A DNA stretch of 64,000 nucleotides from Sedimentisphaerales bacterium (GCA_028281535.1 JANQJS010000024.1:33536-97535), one strand, 5' to 3'; positions 1-10,645 are shown, counted from the stretch's first letter. The notes: a model not told the origin generated them from the letters alone. Numbers and translations are program-made.

Positions 1-1834
1 AATCTTCATTTTGCATGTAATGTTGAATGATGGCATAGTCAATCAAATTATCTACATCAAGATATTGCAGCATGGCATTATAGGCAGAAGCAGAACTCAT
101 GCCTGCATTGGCTATGGCAAACATGGCATCCCAGCTATCTCTAGTCCCATCAATCAGTTTTCCGTTAGCGACGCCTTCTTTACTTTTAAGAGCATCATAA
201 TCTTCTTTTTCGCCGCCAAGATGAGATGCCATAAAAGGCGCACTGGGCCGTTCACATGGATTGTAGAGGCCCCAGTAAAGTCCATTGAAATAAAGGTGAA
301 CATAAGTACTATGGGATGCGGGTTGGTTCATCGCGGCCTGTGTATCTCGTCCCCAGATATCACGGATATATTGGGCACCTTCACGTTGCCATTCCAATTC
401 ATCCATGCGGTGTACCCAGGAAAAATTTGAACCGCCGCGAAGCCTGAGGGTATCAAACTCATCAACATCGGTGTCTTCAAAGAGTTTGAATTTTAATTTT
501 GTCGGTCCGTAAATTCCTTTAAATAATAATCTGAAGGAATGTTTCAGGTTGACTTCAGGAATCGCACTTCCAGAACCGCTGGCACGTATACCGCAGTTGA
601 TGTCAAATCCTTTTCTACCGTCCGGGTAGATGAGCTCAACGGAAGCGGGTCTTTCCCAGGCAACTCCTCGTTCTTGAGAATTAGAATAGATGCCCGTTTG
701 CTGGTCGAATAAATCATCCTGGTCCATAACGATTGACATGGTCGGTATCGCAAGTAACGCATCATTCATTTGGGCAGCATATTGACTGGTCACCAAAGGG
801 TGCATTTCATAATTAACTTCGAAACCTGGATGCCAAACGGTTGGCCAGCCAGCAGGCTGAGCGGGTTGGGTAATGACATCTGCCAGAAAAATGTATGAAT
901 GCGTAATGGCTGTACTGGTTTGATATCCCGCCTTAAAAGCTATGGCTTGTAATATCGTTGTCGATGAAACGTTAATAGGGCTTGAGTAGACCGATGTTGT
1001 GCCTGTCGGAGGATTGGTCGGTTTGCTGCCATCGGTGGTGTAGTGGATCACTGAGCCAGGGGTCGAGCAGCTTAAGGCGACATTAAATGCCGTTTGATAG
1101 AAGCCGCGATCAACACTGAATTGTGGATTGGCAACAACACCGAAGAACGAATTATTATTTGATGCACCTGGCGTAGGAATCAGAGTCGTCCAGTTGGGGC
1201 TTGCATCTGGTTCGCGGCCTGTCGTAATGTTTGTGATTTGAGATGAAAAGGCATAGGTATCGATGAATGTTTGGCTGGCGGCATCATAGATACCAAGCGA
1301 TTCGCCCGATGCGCTTAATTTAAAGTTTGCGTGCAACGGCCCGTCAGAGGTGTCATTATCTGCCCATATGGTAATAAAGCCTCCTGCTGGAATTGTAGAC
1401 GTGGCTGGCACATTCGTTGGGAATTGCCACTTAGTAGGATTACCTAGAGAGTCTGTAAAGTATAAACCTCCGATATCGTAGGGAACGCTGGCGGTATTGT
1501 AGACTTCAAACCAATCATCATATTCACCTTGCGGATCGGAGATTCCGCTGCTTGGATCATTAGAAGCCATGAACTCGTTAATCACCACTGGATGGCCTGA
1601 TTGTAGCCAAGAATTTGACACAATACTAAAGTCTTTTAGATTGATATCATTTTCGCCCGTGATATCTGCACTGCCACCCGAAGGATTTAACCATTGTGAC
1701 GCCATGATGACTAAGTCTGTCACACCAACCTGGCAATCATTGTCAATGTCTCCAGGAGGACAAGCACCAAGGCTAAAAGTGTTAAAATAAACGAAACTTA
1801 ATAGGGTAAGTGTTGTGTAAAATACCGTGCGCAT
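1..1834 (-). CDS. CotH-family secreted protein with dockerin-like and lamin-tail domains (3' end outside window)
   Basis: An open frame of 611 codons runs from an ATG at 1834 off the left edge with no stop. A GGAGA ribosome site lies about 8 bases before the ATG. Residues 1-22 form a signal peptide (hydrophobic LTLLSFVYF stretch). Residues 22-75 hold two dockerin-like calcium-loop motifs (GDIDNDCQVGVTDL and a second NDINLKDF). A lamin-tail domain follows at about 80-185 (INEFMASND, WFEVYNT), then a chitobiase C-terminal-like domain at about 235-313 (GSVIHYTTDGSKPT). The start of a CotH-like domain is at about 355-611 (SIVMDQDDLF, YFNGLYWGLYNP). CotH proteins are atypical kinases; in Planctomycetota the family is found in large exported proteins of unknown role. 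The catalytic Asp region lies beyond the window. It resembles the 19809-25040 protein in architecture. Confidence 0.85.
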   Translation of the reverse strand, partial: MRTVFYTTLTLLSFVYFNTFSLGACPPGDIDNDCQVGVTDLVIMASQWLNPSGGSADITGENDINLKDFSIVSNSWLQSGHPVVINEFMASNDPSSGISDPQGEYDDWFEVYNTASVPYDIGGLYFTDSLGNPTKWQFPTNVPATSTIPAGGFITIWADNDTSDGPLHANFKLSASGESLGIYDAASQTFIDTYAFSSQITNITTGREPDASPNWTTLIPTPGASNNNSFFGVVANPQFSVDRGFYQTAFNVALSCSTPGSVIHYTTDGSKPTNPPTGTTSVYSSPINVSSTTILQAIAFKAGYQTSTAITHSYIFLADVITQPAQPAGWPTVWHPGFEVNYEMHPLVTSQYAAQMNDALLAIPTMSIVMDQDDLFDQQTGIYSNSQERGVAWERPASVELIYPDGRKGFDINCGIRASGSGSAIPEVNLKHSFRLLFKGIYGPTKLKFKLFEDTDVDEFDTLRLRGGSNFSWVHRMDELEWQREGAQYIRDIWGRDTQAAMNQPASHSTYVHLYFNGLYWGLYNPCERPSAPFMASHLGGEKEDYDALKSKEGVANGKLIDGTRDSWDAMFAIANAGMSSASAYNAMLQYLDVDNLIDYAIIQHYMQNED

Positions 1835-1970
1835 TGGCAAATCTCCATTCTCTAGCAAAGAATAATTGGCTGAACGATAAATTAGGTAACACTAGGAGTG
1901 ATGGGTAAGTAGACGTGACAAGTTTTCAACACACATTTTTTGTTTTGTCTCTGACTCCTATATCTCACAT

Positions 1971-1999
1971 AGTATAACAATTAAAACCCGTGTTGTAAA
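1971..1999 (-). promoter_or_regulatory. sigma70-type promoter of the CotH gene at 1-1834
   Basis: On the minus strand TTTACA (1999-1994) is followed after exactly 17 bases by TATACT (1976-1971). This predicts a start near 1964 and a leader of about 130 bases. Motif read by eye; no mapping data. Confidence 0.6.
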
Positions 2000-2103
2000 C
2001 CATTTTAAAGTGTCTCTTATTATGAGGAGTGAATTTTCTAATTGTGTTATTTGTCAAGTATCCAAATAATCACATTGGCTTAAGTCGGAGGAAAAGGGCA
2101 TAG

Positions 2104-3054
2104 TCAGTTATTATTGCGAATTTTGTTTAATATATTCCTGCCACCGATTTCACATAATTTGATTGCCAGGTCGCGTCCAAGTTTTGTCGCATGTGAAACT
2201 CGATCATCATTCGGTAAGTTGATCGTTATGTGGTCCCTGATTAATTCTGTGCCATCTAGGTTGGCAATCATTCCGTAAAGCGTTAGCCGATTTCCTTCTA
2301 ATTGTGCATACGCACCGATGGGAACTTGACAGCCACCTTCTAATGTAGCAAGCATACATCGCTCTGCTAGTGCGGTGATTTCGCTGCTGGGGTCATTGAG
2401 TTTCTTGATCATGTTTAACTTCTCAGGATCATTGATTCTTGTTTGAATTGCCAATGCGCCTTGGGCGCAGGCAGGAAGAAAATCAATGGGCGAAAGAATC
2501 TGATGATGATCGAGTTGAATTTCTAGGCGTGCAATTGCAGCATTGGCCATGAGTAGGCCGTCAGCATCTGATTCTTGAAATTTCTGCAAGCGTGTTTGGA
2601 CATTGCCGCGAATATTTTCGGTTTGGATATCTGGTCGTAAGTGTTTGATTTGCGCTGCTCGTCGGAGTGAGCCTGTTAGAATTTTGGCTCCTTTCGGTAA
2701 TAGGTCTATCGAGTTTGTCTCACGCATAATCAATGTATCGCGGCAATCTTGACGTGTCGGTACCGCGGCGATCATCAAGCCTTCTGGGGAGGCGGTTTCC
2801 ATATCTTTATAGGAGTGGACTGCCAGGTCGATTGAGCCATCAAGCAGGGCTTGCTCTATATCTTTGGTGAAGAGACCTTTGTCACCAATTTCAGCAAGAG
2901 GTGTTTCGAGATTTATGTCGCCAGTGGTTTTGATGATTTTTTGCTGAAACGTGGTTTCTGGAAAATGCTGTTTTAGCATGTCTTCAACACTCTGGGCCTG
3001 CCACAAGGCCAGGGCGGATCCTCTGGTTCCGATAACTATTGGTTTGTCACTCAT
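2104..3054 (-). CDS. hemC: hydroxymethylbilane synthase (porphobilinogen deaminase)
   Basis: Makes the linear tetrapyrrole hydroxymethylbilane from four porphobilinogens, in the cytoplasm. The 316-residue protein has the usual family length. It opens with IGTRGSALALWQ, carries the catalytic Asp84 in HSYKD (the family usually has HSLKDVPT, here HSYKDMET), the LTGSLRR and ENIRGNVQTRL substrate-binding motifs, and the dipyrromethane-cofactor cysteine Cys242 in GGCQVPIGAY. It stands alone on the minus strand, away from the other haem genes cobA-hemD and hemL 11 kb to the right. No clear Shine-Dalgarno precedes the ATG. Confidence 0.97.
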   Translation of the reverse strand: MSDKPIVIGTRGSALALWQAQSVEDMLKQHFPETTFQQKIIKTTGDINLETPLAEIGDKGLFTKDIEQALLDGSIDLAVHSYKDMETASPEGLMIAAVPTRQDCRDTLIMRETNSIDLLPKGAKILTGSLRRAAQIKHLRPDIQTENIRGNVQTRLQKFQESDADGLLMANAAIARLEIQLDHHQILSPIDFLPACAQGALAIQTRINDPEKLNMIKKLNDPSSEITALAERCMLATLEGGCQVPIGAYAQLEGNRLTLYGMIANLDGTELIRDHITINLPNDDRVSHATKLGRDLAIKLCEIGGRNILNKIRNNN

Positions 3055-3097
3055 TTGTTTGATTTATTGTAAACGGTTTATGAATTTTCAAAAGGGC

Positions 3098-3106
3098 ATC
3101 ATAGCA
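3098..3106 (-). promoter_or_regulatory. extended -10 promoter of hemC
   Basis: The minus strand reads TGCTATGAT, an extended -10 element (TGn plus TATGAT), 44 bases before the hemC ATG. The -35 region 17 bases upstream (AAGACG) is poor, which is common with extended -10 promoters. Confidence 0.4.
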
Positions 3107-3461
3107 TTTGTGGATTCTTACGTCTTGTTTTATTCTCGAAAACTTTTTAGTCGGGTAAAATAAAATAGTAAAAAATTTTTTGTTTTTTTGCCTTCTTACG
3201 ATAATGGTATTTTAATATTTGTTATGTATGTAGGCGAGGCTTGTTACATTTGCAAATGACGTGTAAAAGATGATAGCTTAGCCAACAAAATTTACAGAAC
3301 TTACGACCTAAAAGTTGTCAGTCTAGGTAATTTAAAACGACTAGGAAAAGTGGTGTTAAGATTTCACGAGACAGGTAACGCTGTTTTGCCAATTGTGAAT
3401 ATTTTAACGATGAAAATGTGTTTAAATTCATCTATTTTCATGATTAATAACCCCACTTTAT
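3107..3461. other. intergenic region between divergent hemC and dnaG, no gene seen
   Basis: About 350 AT-rich bases between the hemC and dnaG promoters. Both strands are broken by frequent stops, and no RNA gene or repeat was recognised. Confidence 0.5.
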
Positions 3462-3490
3462 TTGACAAAATATGGTTCTGGTGATATACT
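3462..3490 (+). promoter_or_regulatory. near-consensus sigma70 promoter of dnaG-rpoD
   Basis: TTGACA at 3462-3467, a 17-base spacer, and TATACT at 3485-3490. The predicted start is near 3497, giving a leader of about 110 bases before dnaG. Confidence 0.7.
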
Positions 3491-3607
3491 TAAAAGGTTT
3501 ACAAGTGGTAGGCATAAACCTAATAGTAGAATAAGCAGAAACAAAGCAGAATTTACAAGAATATCTTAAAATTCTGACGCTAATTTAGAAAGACGCCAGG
3601 AATTTAA

Positions 3608-5419
3608 GTGTCCTTTTTTGATGATAGCCATATCAGGCAAGTCATAGCGGCGACAAACATTGTCGAATTGGTCGGCCGTTATGTCGCATTGAAGCAGAAA
3701 GGAAAAGACTTTGTCGGGTTGTGTCCGTTTCACGACGATCATAGTCCTTCGATGTACGTCAGTCCGGCTAAGCAGATATTTAAATGTTTTGTCTGTGGTG
3801 CTGGCGGCGATGCGATTAAGTTTTTACAACGTCGCGAACAACTGACCTTTCCGGAAGCGGTAAGCTTTCTGGCGCAGCAAAATGGGGTGCAGCTGCCAGA
3901 GCGAAAAGCAGAGCCCACTCGGTCAGGTGAGTATAGTAGAAAGGAACTGGAGCAGTCAAACGTTTGGGTTGCCCGGCTTTTTCGCAGTACTTATGAAGAT
4001 GCGGAAAAGGGTCAGCGAGCAAGAAGCTACGTTGACGAGCGAGGCTTAACTGATGAGATTGCTCGTAAGTTTGGCTTAGGATGGGCACCGCCGATGTGGG
4101 ATTATGTGACCGCTTCTGCCGCAAAGCAGAATCAGGACACAGGGAAACTTGTCCAAACGGGTGTGTTAGTTAGAAAAAGTGATGGAAGTGTGTACGATCG
4201 TTTTAGAGAGCGACTCATCTTTCCGGTGATCGATGCTCTTGGACGCGTAATAGCTTTTGGTGGACGTACGCTTGGCGACGATCCTGCTAAGTATTTGAAT
4301 AGTCCTGAAAGCGCACTTTTTAATAAGAGTCAGGCAATCTATGGATTGCATTTGGCCAAAGACGAGATCGTCAAGCAGCGAACAGCGATCGTTGTGGAAG
4401 GCTATCTCGATTGCATTATGTCGCATCAGTTTGATGTGGCCAATGTGGTGGCAACGCTGGGGACGGCTTTGACGCCAGAGCATGCTAAGACGTTGTCGCG
4501 GTATGCAGACAAAATAATATTACTTTTTGATCCGGATGAAGCGGGTCAGAAAGCGGCAGACCGAGCCTTGGAGATCTTCTTTGCTCAGCAAATTGAAGTT
4601 CGGCTCGCATCGTTGCCCACCGGGCTCGACCCGAGTGATTTTTTACTTAAGATGGGACGCGAGGCGTTTCTTGAAATATTGGAAAACGCCACCGATGCCC
4701 TGGAGTATAAATGGACATTAATGTTGGACAGGCTTGAGAAAACTGACACGGTCGCTGGCCGGAAGCAAGCTATTGAAACATTTTTATCATTTATCGCAAA
4801 CGCGATGGCGTCTAAAAAAATGGACGTTGTACAGAGCGGGCTGATCATTAATGATGTTGCCAAGTTGTTAGATCAACCGGCGAGCATGATTAGAGATCGC
4901 TTTAAGCAGTTAGAGCGTCAAGCTGGCCAGTCGCCACGGAGAAAAGAAACTGTGGTGGTTAAGCGAGATGCCTTAGATATGGATAACACGAGACGAGCGC
5001 AACAGGAAATTTTAGAGGTGTTGCTGAATCGTCCTGAAATGTTTGAACAAGTGAATAATGAAATAATGCCCCAGGATTTTGGTGATCCTGTCTTAGAGCA
5101 GATAGCTTCAACGATTTGGCGTTATTGCGAGCAAGGCGGACGTGGTCAAACCCACGAAATCATCTCAACAATTGAAGATGTAACATTAAGTGACCTTGCA
5201 ACCGATATGGCCGAGCGTGGATCGAAGCGAGAAAATTACGATCAAACCATCGCTGGTGCATTAGAGTATTTAAAATATATAAAACTGGAAGAATCCAGGA
5301 AGCAGCTGCGTGAGCAGGTGACTTCAGCCGCTAAGGATTATGGCAAGGATGTTGAAAACGCGCTTTTGATGGAAATTCAAGCGAAGATGCAAAACAATCC
5401 AAGAAAACCTGGTGGTTGA
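3608..5419 (+). CDS. dnaG: DNA primase
   Basis: Synthesises RNA primers at the replication fork. The start is GTG, with CAGGA just upstream. The 603-residue protein has the three expected parts. The N-terminal CHC2 zinc domain has ligands Cys39, His42, Cys60 and Cys63 ([20 protein letters not shown]). The catalytic core carries KYLNSPES and the TOPRIM motifs VVEGYLD and LFDPDEAG. The C-terminal helicase-binding region is less conserved. Its stop overlaps a TTG codon in the rpoD frame, but rpoD probably starts about 90 bases further on. The dnaG-rpoD order is the conserved macromolecular-synthesis arrangement. Confidence 0.97.
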   Translation: MSFFDDSHIRQVIAATNIVELVGRYVALKQKGKDFVGLCPFHDDHSPSMYVSPAKQIFKCFVCGAGGDAIKFLQRREQLTFPEAVSFLAQQNGVQLPERKAEPTRSGEYSRKELEQSNVWVARLFRSTYEDAEKGQRARSYVDERGLTDEIARKFGLGWAPPMWDYVTASAAKQNQDTGKLVQTGVLVRKSDGSVYDRFRERLIFPVIDALGRVIAFGGRTLGDDPAKYLNSPESALFNKSQAIYGLHLAKDEIVKQRTAIVVEGYLDCIMSHQFDVANVVATLGTALTPEHAKTLSRYADKIILLFDPDEAGQKAADRALEIFFAQQIEVRLASLPTGLDPSDFLLKMGREAFLEILENATDALEYKWTLMLDRLEKTDTVAGRKQAIETFLSFIANAMASKKMDVVQSGLIINDVAKLLDQPASMIRDRFKQLERQAGQSPRRKETVVVKRDALDMDNTRRAQQEILEVLLNRPEMFEQVNNEIMPQDFGDPVLEQIASTIWRYCEQGGRGQTHEIISTIEDVTLSDLATDMAERGSKRENYDQTIAGALEYLKYIKLEESRKQLREQVTSAAKDYGKDVENALLMEIQAKMQNNPRKPGG

Positions 5420-5505
5420 TTGGGACCGAAAATTTCGGTCAAACTAAAATATTAATAATTAAAAATAAATCTTTTAATCAAGATCGTTGTGCTAGGAGTG
5501 TAACA

Positions 5506-7272
5506 TTGATTAAAGCAAATGAAAAAGCTTCTGAAACTAAAGAGAAAACCGAAAACAGCGAAATCGTACAGCCAGCAGTTGTTGGTAGTGTAGGCGTTGT
5601 TGAAGGTGACAATACCGTTAAAGCCCTTGTAGAAAAGGGTAAGGCGCAAGGGTTCATTACTTATGAAGAAATGAACGACGAGCTGCCTGATGAAAACCTT
5701 TCTCCAGATCATCTCGATAGTCTTTTAATGACGTTGGACGACCTTGGTATCGATCTCATCGATGAGGCCGATGTCGAAAAACGTGGTTTGGACGATGAAA
5801 AAGATGGCAAAGGTGACATGGTTGCCCAGGATGCGACGCTGGAACAAGTTCTGACCGGTGGCGAAAGCGACCGTCGAATCGATGATCCCGTGCGTATGTA
5901 TCTGACTCAGATGGGTGAGATTCCTTTGCTCAATCGCGAGAGTGAAATTTCCCTGGCTAAGAAAATTGAGTTGGCGCGTATGGCGTTTCGCCGCAAAGTG
6001 CTCGAAAGCGATTACAGCATGAGCATGGCGGTGAAAATCCTCGAACAAGTGGAAGCGGGCATGCTGCCATTTGATCGTACCATGCGTGTTTCTACCGCGA
6101 ATGCCAGTGCAAAAATGTCTGTGATCAGACGCATGGCGGATAATATCAAAACCGTCCATATGATCATGGAGCGTAACCGCAATGATTGGGAAACCTTACT
6201 TCAAACGAAAGATGCTCAAGATCGTAAGCAGCTTGAGAGTTTGATGATTCAGCGTCGTCGTCGTGCCGCGACTCTTTTAGAAGAGTTGGCACTGCGAACC
6301 AGCCGTGTTCGTCCGATGATGATTCGTTTGGAAAGCACGCTTAAGAAAATGGACGAACTGGCCAGAATGCTGGAGAAACCTGAAGATCATCAGTTGACCG
6401 ATGAAGATGTCATGGTTATCCAGGAAGAGCTGGAAGGGCTTCAGGATTTATGCCTGGAAACGCCTGAGCAGTTGCGATTCCGTTGCGAATCTGTGCGAAA
6501 AGTGTTCAGTGAATATGAAGATGCCAAGCGTAAATTGAGCGGTGGTAACCTTCGTTTGGTGGTTTCGATTGCCAAGAAGTATCGTAATCGTGGTTTAAGT
6601 TTCTTGGATATTATTCAAGAAGGTAATACTGGTCTCATGCGTGCGGTGGATAAATATGAGTATCGCCGTGGGTATAAATTCAGTACCTATGCGACTTGGT
6701 GGATTCGCCAGGCGATTACCCGTGCGATTGCTGATCATGCTCGTACGATTCGTATTCCAGTGCATATGATTGAGACGATGAGTCGTCTGAGAAATATCAG
6801 TAAGAAACTTCAGCAAGAACTGGGTGTTGAGCCTAGCATTGAAGAAATTGCCAAAGCGGCCGATATGCCGATTTCAGAAGCGCGGCGTGTTATGAAGATT
6901 TCACGTCATCCTATCAGTCTGGATCGACCAGTGGGTGAAAGTGAAGATAGCTACTTCGGTGATTTCATTGAAGATGAAGGTGCGGAGTCTCCGGTTAATG
7001 TTGCGACTCAGGAAATGTTGAAAGAAAAAATCGATACCGTCCTGAAGACATTGACTTACCGTGAACGCGAAATTATCAAATTGCGTTATGGTATCGGTGA
7101 TGGTTATACCTATACGCTCGAAGAAGTGGGTCGTATTTTTAAAGTGACTCGCGAACGTGTGCGTCAGGTCGAAGCCAAAGCGATTCGCAAATTACGCCAT
7201 CCGGTTAGAAGTAGAAAATTGCAAGGCTTCCTGGATAAAGGCGAAGTGCCACCCGATGATGAACTAGAATAA
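5506..7272 (+). CDS. rpoD: primary RNA polymerase sigma factor (sigma70/RpoD)
   Basis: Housekeeping promoter-recognition subunit. The frame is open from a TTG at 5416, but the only good ribosome site is AGGAG at 5494-5498, seven bases before an in-frame TTG at 5506, so that start (588 residues) is preferred. Visible domains are region 1.1 ([17 protein letters not shown]), region 1.2 ([17 protein letters not shown]), region 2 with the -10 binding helix ([16 protein letters not shown]), region 3 ([10 protein letters not shown]), and region 4 with the -35 helix-turn-helix ([18 protein letters not shown]). A charged non-conserved insert separates regions 1.2 and 2. Cotranscribed with dnaG and followed by a terminator. 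Confidence 0.96.
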   Translation: MIKANEKASETKEKTENSEIVQPAVVGSVGVVEGDNTVKALVEKGKAQGFITYEEMNDELPDENLSPDHLDSLLMTLDDLGIDLIDEADVEKRGLDDEKDGKGDMVAQDATLEQVLTGGESDRRIDDPVRMYLTQMGEIPLLNRESEISLAKKIELARMAFRRKVLESDYSMSMAVKILEQVEAGMLPFDRTMRVSTANASAKMSVIRRMADNIKTVHMIMERNRNDWETLLQTKDAQDRKQLESLMIQRRRRAATLLEELALRTSRVRPMMIRLESTLKKMDELARMLEKPEDHQLTDEDVMVIQEELEGLQDLCLETPEQLRFRCESVRKVFSEYEDAKRKLSGGNLRLVVSIAKKYRNRGLSFLDIIQEGNTGLMRAVDKYEYRRGYKFSTYATWWIRQAITRAIADHARTIRIPVHMIETMSRLRNISKKLQQELGVEPSIEEIAKAADMPISEARRVMKISRHPISLDRPVGESEDSYFGDFIEDEGAESPVNVATQEMLKEKIDTVLKTLTYREREIIKLRYGIGDGYTYTLEEVGRIFKVTRERVRQVEAKAIRKLRHPVRSRKLQGFLDKGEVPPDDELE

Positions 7273-7304
7273 GCCTAAGTTCGGTTTGTTTAAATTATAA
7301 ATTC

Positions 7305-7345
7305 AAGCGATGAGTTCGATATTATTGAGCTCATCGCTTTTTTAT
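7305..7345 (+). terminator. intrinsic terminator of dnaG-rpoD
   Basis: A 10-bp perfect stem, AAGCGATGAG (7305-7314) with CTCATCGCTT (7330-7339), is followed by a T-rich run. It lies 32 bases after the rpoD stop. Confidence 0.75.
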
Positions 7346-7475
7346 TTATTTGTGATTTGTTGTGTGCGTTACTGTTATTGGTGATTTTTGAACAGGCTGT
7401 TGTGAAATCGCTGACATTTACTGAAACGGTATCGGATGCTTTGGCCAATTGGATCAACACATCATTAGCAATATT

Positions 7476-7886
7476 TTACTGTTCTAATACATGTTTGGCT
7501 TTATTCCAAAATGTTAATATTAAGGTTCCCAGGATGATGCAGGGAAGGGAGTCTCCCAGATACCAGATTGTCGGCATCTTGACAAAAAAACCTGTGAGAA
7601 TGCAGGCGATGCCTAGAAAAAGAGTGCCAAGTCCTGCGAAGGGAACGAAAATACCATATTTCATGGGATCTTTTGCCAGCATGATGAAAAAGATCCCGAT
7701 CATCACACTGGTTGCCAACATGAGTCGAATGATATATTCCGTTAATGGGGAGCTGGGAAATTGTGTTTGATCAATACCGAAAGCGGCAGCCAGATTTTTA
7801 AAAACAGATAAAGGCAGGACCAATCCGACAACACCTAACAGGCATAATAGCCCCGAAATCCATAAGCTTACTTTTAAAGCACGCAT
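7476..7886 (-). CDS. small four-helix membrane protein of unknown function
   Basis: 136 residues, not recognised as a named family. Four hydrophobic segments are visible, at about 6-27 (SLWISGLLCLLGVVGLVL), 51-68 (RLMLATSVMIGIFFIML), 77-100 (GIFVPFAGLGTLFLGIACIL) and 108-127 (WYLGDSLPCIILGTLILTF), so an inner-membrane location is likely. The start ATG at 7886 is preceded by AAAGGGG. It stands alone between the rpoD terminator and the next minus-strand gene. Coding on this strand is chosen over the antisense frame because the hydrophobic pattern is regular and a ribosome site is present. Confidence 0.75.
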   Translation of the reverse strand: MRALKVSLWISGLLCLLGVVGLVLPLSVFKNLAAAFGIDQTQFPSSPLTEYIIRLMLATSVMIGIFFIMLAKDPMKYGIFVPFAGLGTLFLGIACILTGFFVKMPTIWYLGDSLPCIILGTLILTFWNKAKHVLEQ

Positions 7887-8002
7887 GGCACAAACCCCTT
7901 TCTATTGTTTAATCGCAATCATTATATAGCCTATTTAAAGAATACACCATTTTGCAGAGAAAGCGAATAAAACGATAAAAATAGCTGGGATTAGACCATT
8001 TA

Positions 8003-10645
8003 TTAATTCGTTATTTGGATGTTTAAATCATTTTCTGTTTGTTTTTCAACCCATAATAAAAGTGTTTTTTGTCCTTGGGTGTCACGTACGATACCTTTTC
8101 TTAATGACGGTCCGTAATCTATCTTTGTATTGTTTATGCTAACCTCAGGAAAATCATCGCTTTGCCAGTTATTGATTTTTATACAGGGATTAACAACTGG
8201 GTGATCATTGGTTGCATGGATCGTGAATGAAATGTCATCAGATTCGCGATCGAAATCAAAACTTTTCTGGTCGGCATTAAATCCGTGAGAGGTTGCACCT
8301 TTGACGCTGATCACTTTAGCAGGTTTTCGCCAACTGCGTGCCAATGGCACAAGTTTGTCGATGGATTGGTTGGTAAAACCATATAAAACACGGCTGCCAC
8401 TTTTAGTGTCGCCATTACCGCCTAGCGCAAAGTGACTAACCCGATCTGTGTCGACGGCAAAGCGGCCATCTGAGGGGATAAAATAAATTGGCCAGTGATT
8501 CCAGGGGCCTGCAAATGGATCGTCGGTATATTCTGATTGTTCGTGTCGTCCCCAGGTGCCACTGCCATTACTGGAATAAACCAGGAAGACTTTATAATCG
8601 GATTTAGTATTAATGATTTCTATGCTAGAATCTCTGATTGGATTTCTAGGATTTCTGTTAGGCTTTTTCCAAGTGAGTTGACCAATTTTTCCATCGAGAT
8701 TTGCCACTGTTTTTGCCGTTAAATCAACCACGTCGAGCGCTGTTTGGCCAGGGTTGGTGAATAATTGGACGTCCTGGAATCCTGGCTGATCGACCACTCT
8801 ATTCCAGATGACTTTGCGTACACCTGTGCCGTCAGGATAAATGGTATGGTATTCGTCTGTCCAGTGAAGCCGGTCAGGACAAATATAGGCAATGTCGACG
8901 CATGGGTATCGCCAGTGAATTATGACACGAGCTGGGGAGTTTTCAATAATACGGGCATAACTGTGTCGTGTTTGTTTGTCGGACATATGTTCTGAACAGC
9001 CATGTTTAGTAAAAATTTCTGAGCTTTGATCTGCCATCCAATTGTTTTTATCCGTTATCCAGTTTGCGGCATAATTGGTACCGCGCCAATAAACGACACT
9101 ACATGGATTTTGGTCAAATTTCACCACAATATCGGCGTAGTTTGTATTGCGCCACATGTTGTCCCATAGTTCATGGAATACTAGTTTCTTGTAGGTTGCT
9201 CCAAATTGAGTGGCTTGTCCAACTTCACCTGGAAGAACGGCTTTGGTTAAATCACTTGTGCGATTTTCCGGTAGGTAAGTCTTATAAAATGATTTAATTT
9301 GTTTAGCAGTTAGTACTTGATCATAAATTCGCAATTCATCCATGAGTCCTTGAAAGCCGAGTATGAATGGAAGGTTTTGGTCAAAATCTCGAACATAATC
9401 GGTACCGCGTAATTTTTCAGTGTTTAAACCAATGGTTGTATTTATCTCAAGCGGCTGATATGGTTTGTCCAGTTTCGCAGACTTGATTTTTTCTCCATCA
9501 ATATACAAATGAATCTGATTCTCATCAATGATCCCAGCGACATGGTGCCATTTGTAGAGTGGAATCTTATTTTCGCTTTGAACTCTTGAGCCATTTACGA
9601 TGAAAATTAAGTGCCCATAAGCATCGATACCGAAATAATAACCTTGCTCACCAATATTTTTTGATTCATGGATAATGGGAGCATCATTATATGGGTAGAC
9701 GTCCAATGCGATCCATGCCTGAAGTGTCATCAGATGGTTTTCTTGTGTTTCATCCTCATTCTCTTCATCTTCTTCATATTCGTATTCCGAATAAATGTCA
9801 TAACTAAATGATGTTGTATGTCCATCAAATGCTAACGCTGTTCCTGATACCCCTTTTTTAAAGGTGTTCATAAGACCGTGCAGCGGTGTTTCATACTCAT
9901 CGTCGTCATCGTTTTCGACGACTTCGTTAAATAGCTGGTAAACATAGTCGCGGCGTTCTCTTAATCCTTCATCCAATCGCCAGCCAGCGATAGGTCTAGG
10001 AAGTTTTGGGTCTTTGATGATCGGATTGCCATCGATGGGGTCACGTTTTAGTGGAGCGGGTAGTCCCCAGTCTACTTTACTGTGGTCTATGGCATGATCC
10101 GTCAGGGTGATTTTTTGCTTAATACCAAATCCTGGATGATTCCAATCTTCACTACGTGTTTTATCGGCCGCTTTCACTAAACGATCTATGGTGCCATTGG
10201 GGTAAATGGTAAATAATTCATGGACGACACCTGTGAAGCCATGTTGGATTACTGAGTCCAGTTCCTGAATTGATTTTTTTAATGTTTGTGTATCTTTGTA
10301 ATATCGTAAATGGACGATGATTTTTTCTGGGGAATTTTCGATGAGGCGAACATAGGTATAATAGAAGTTATAGTCTTTATCTCTGTCGGGGAAAAAGTCA
10401 TCTATTTGGCCTGTAAATGTTGGGGTGCACCATAAAGGTTGATAGCCAGTTTTGCGGGGAAATTCTAGCTGTTTATCTTTACCAAGAACGACCACTAAGT
10501 CGCTATATCCCCCAAGATAATCTGTGGCGGAGTGTTGTAATTTTGTATGGTAGGCATAAAAGTTTGATGCATTAACTGGAGTGCTTACAAAAAGCACAAA
10601 GCAAAGAATCTTGGCTGCAATTGGTGGGAGTTTTGATGAGATCAT
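8003..10645 (-). CDS. exported LamG-domain protein with an internal duplication
   Basis: 880 residues with a signal peptide (ILCFVLFVSTPVNA, cleavage near 26). A concanavalin/LamG-like domain spans about 265-460 (ALAFDGHTTSFSYD, WHHVAGIIDENQIHLYIDG, GLMDELRIYDQVLTAKQIK). The parts flanking it look like copies of one another. The N-terminal part has YVRLIENSPEKIIVHLRYY and TIYPNGT; the C-terminal part has YARIIENSPARVIIHWRYP and TIYPDGT. So the protein is repeat - LamG - repeat. LamG domains usually bind carbohydrate or protein ligands; the substrate is unknown. A short acidic tract (EYEYEEDEENEDE) sits inside the LamG domain. No neighbour suggests a function. Confidence 0.85.
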   Translation of the reverse strand: MISSKLPPIAAKILCFVLFVSTPVNASNFYAYHTKLQHSATDYLGGYSDLVVVLGKDKQLEFPRKTGYQPLWCTPTFTGQIDDFFPDRDKDYNFYYTYVRLIENSPEKIIVHLRYYKDTQTLKKSIQELDSVIQHGFTGVVHELFTIYPNGTIDRLVKAADKTRSEDWNHPGFGIKQKITLTDHAIDHSKVDWGLPAPLKRDPIDGNPIIKDPKLPRPIAGWRLDEGLRERRDYVYQLFNEVVENDDDDEYETPLHGLMNTFKKGVSGTALAFDGHTTSFSYDIYSEYEYEEDEENEDETQENHLMTLQAWIALDVYPYNDAPIIHESKNIGEQGYYFGIDAYGHLIFIVNGSRVQSENKIPLYKWHHVAGIIDENQIHLYIDGEKIKSAKLDKPYQPLEINTTIGLNTEKLRGTDYVRDFDQNLPFILGFQGLMDELRIYDQVLTAKQIKSFYKTYLPENRTSDLTKAVLPGEVGQATQFGATYKKLVFHELWDNMWRNTNYADIVVKFDQNPCSVVYWRGTNYAANWITDKNNWMADQSSEIFTKHGCSEHMSDKQTRHSYARIIENSPARVIIHWRYPCVDIAYICPDRLHWTDEYHTIYPDGTGVRKVIWNRVVDQPGFQDVQLFTNPGQTALDVVDLTAKTVANLDGKIGQLTWKKPNRNPRNPIRDSSIEIINTKSDYKVFLVYSSNGSGTWGRHEQSEYTDDPFAGPWNHWPIYFIPSDGRFAVDTDRVSHFALGGNGDTKSGSRVLYGFTNQSIDKLVPLARSWRKPAKVISVKGATSHGFNADQKSFDFDRESDDISFTIHATNDHPVVNPCIKINNWQSDDFPEVSINNTKIDYGPSLRKGIVRDTQGQKTLLLWVEKQTENDLNIQITN

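Noticed and set aside
11..430. Plus-strand ORF of 139 codons at the left edge
   Set aside because: It lies antisense to the CotH-type gene, whose minus-strand frame is open throughout 1-1834 with recognisable domains. The plus ORF has no known motif.
7357..7770. Plus-strand ORF of 137 codons
   Set aside because: It is antisense to the four-helix membrane protein at 7476-7886, which has a ribosome site and a better protein-like pattern, and it starts just after the rpoD terminator without a ribosome site.
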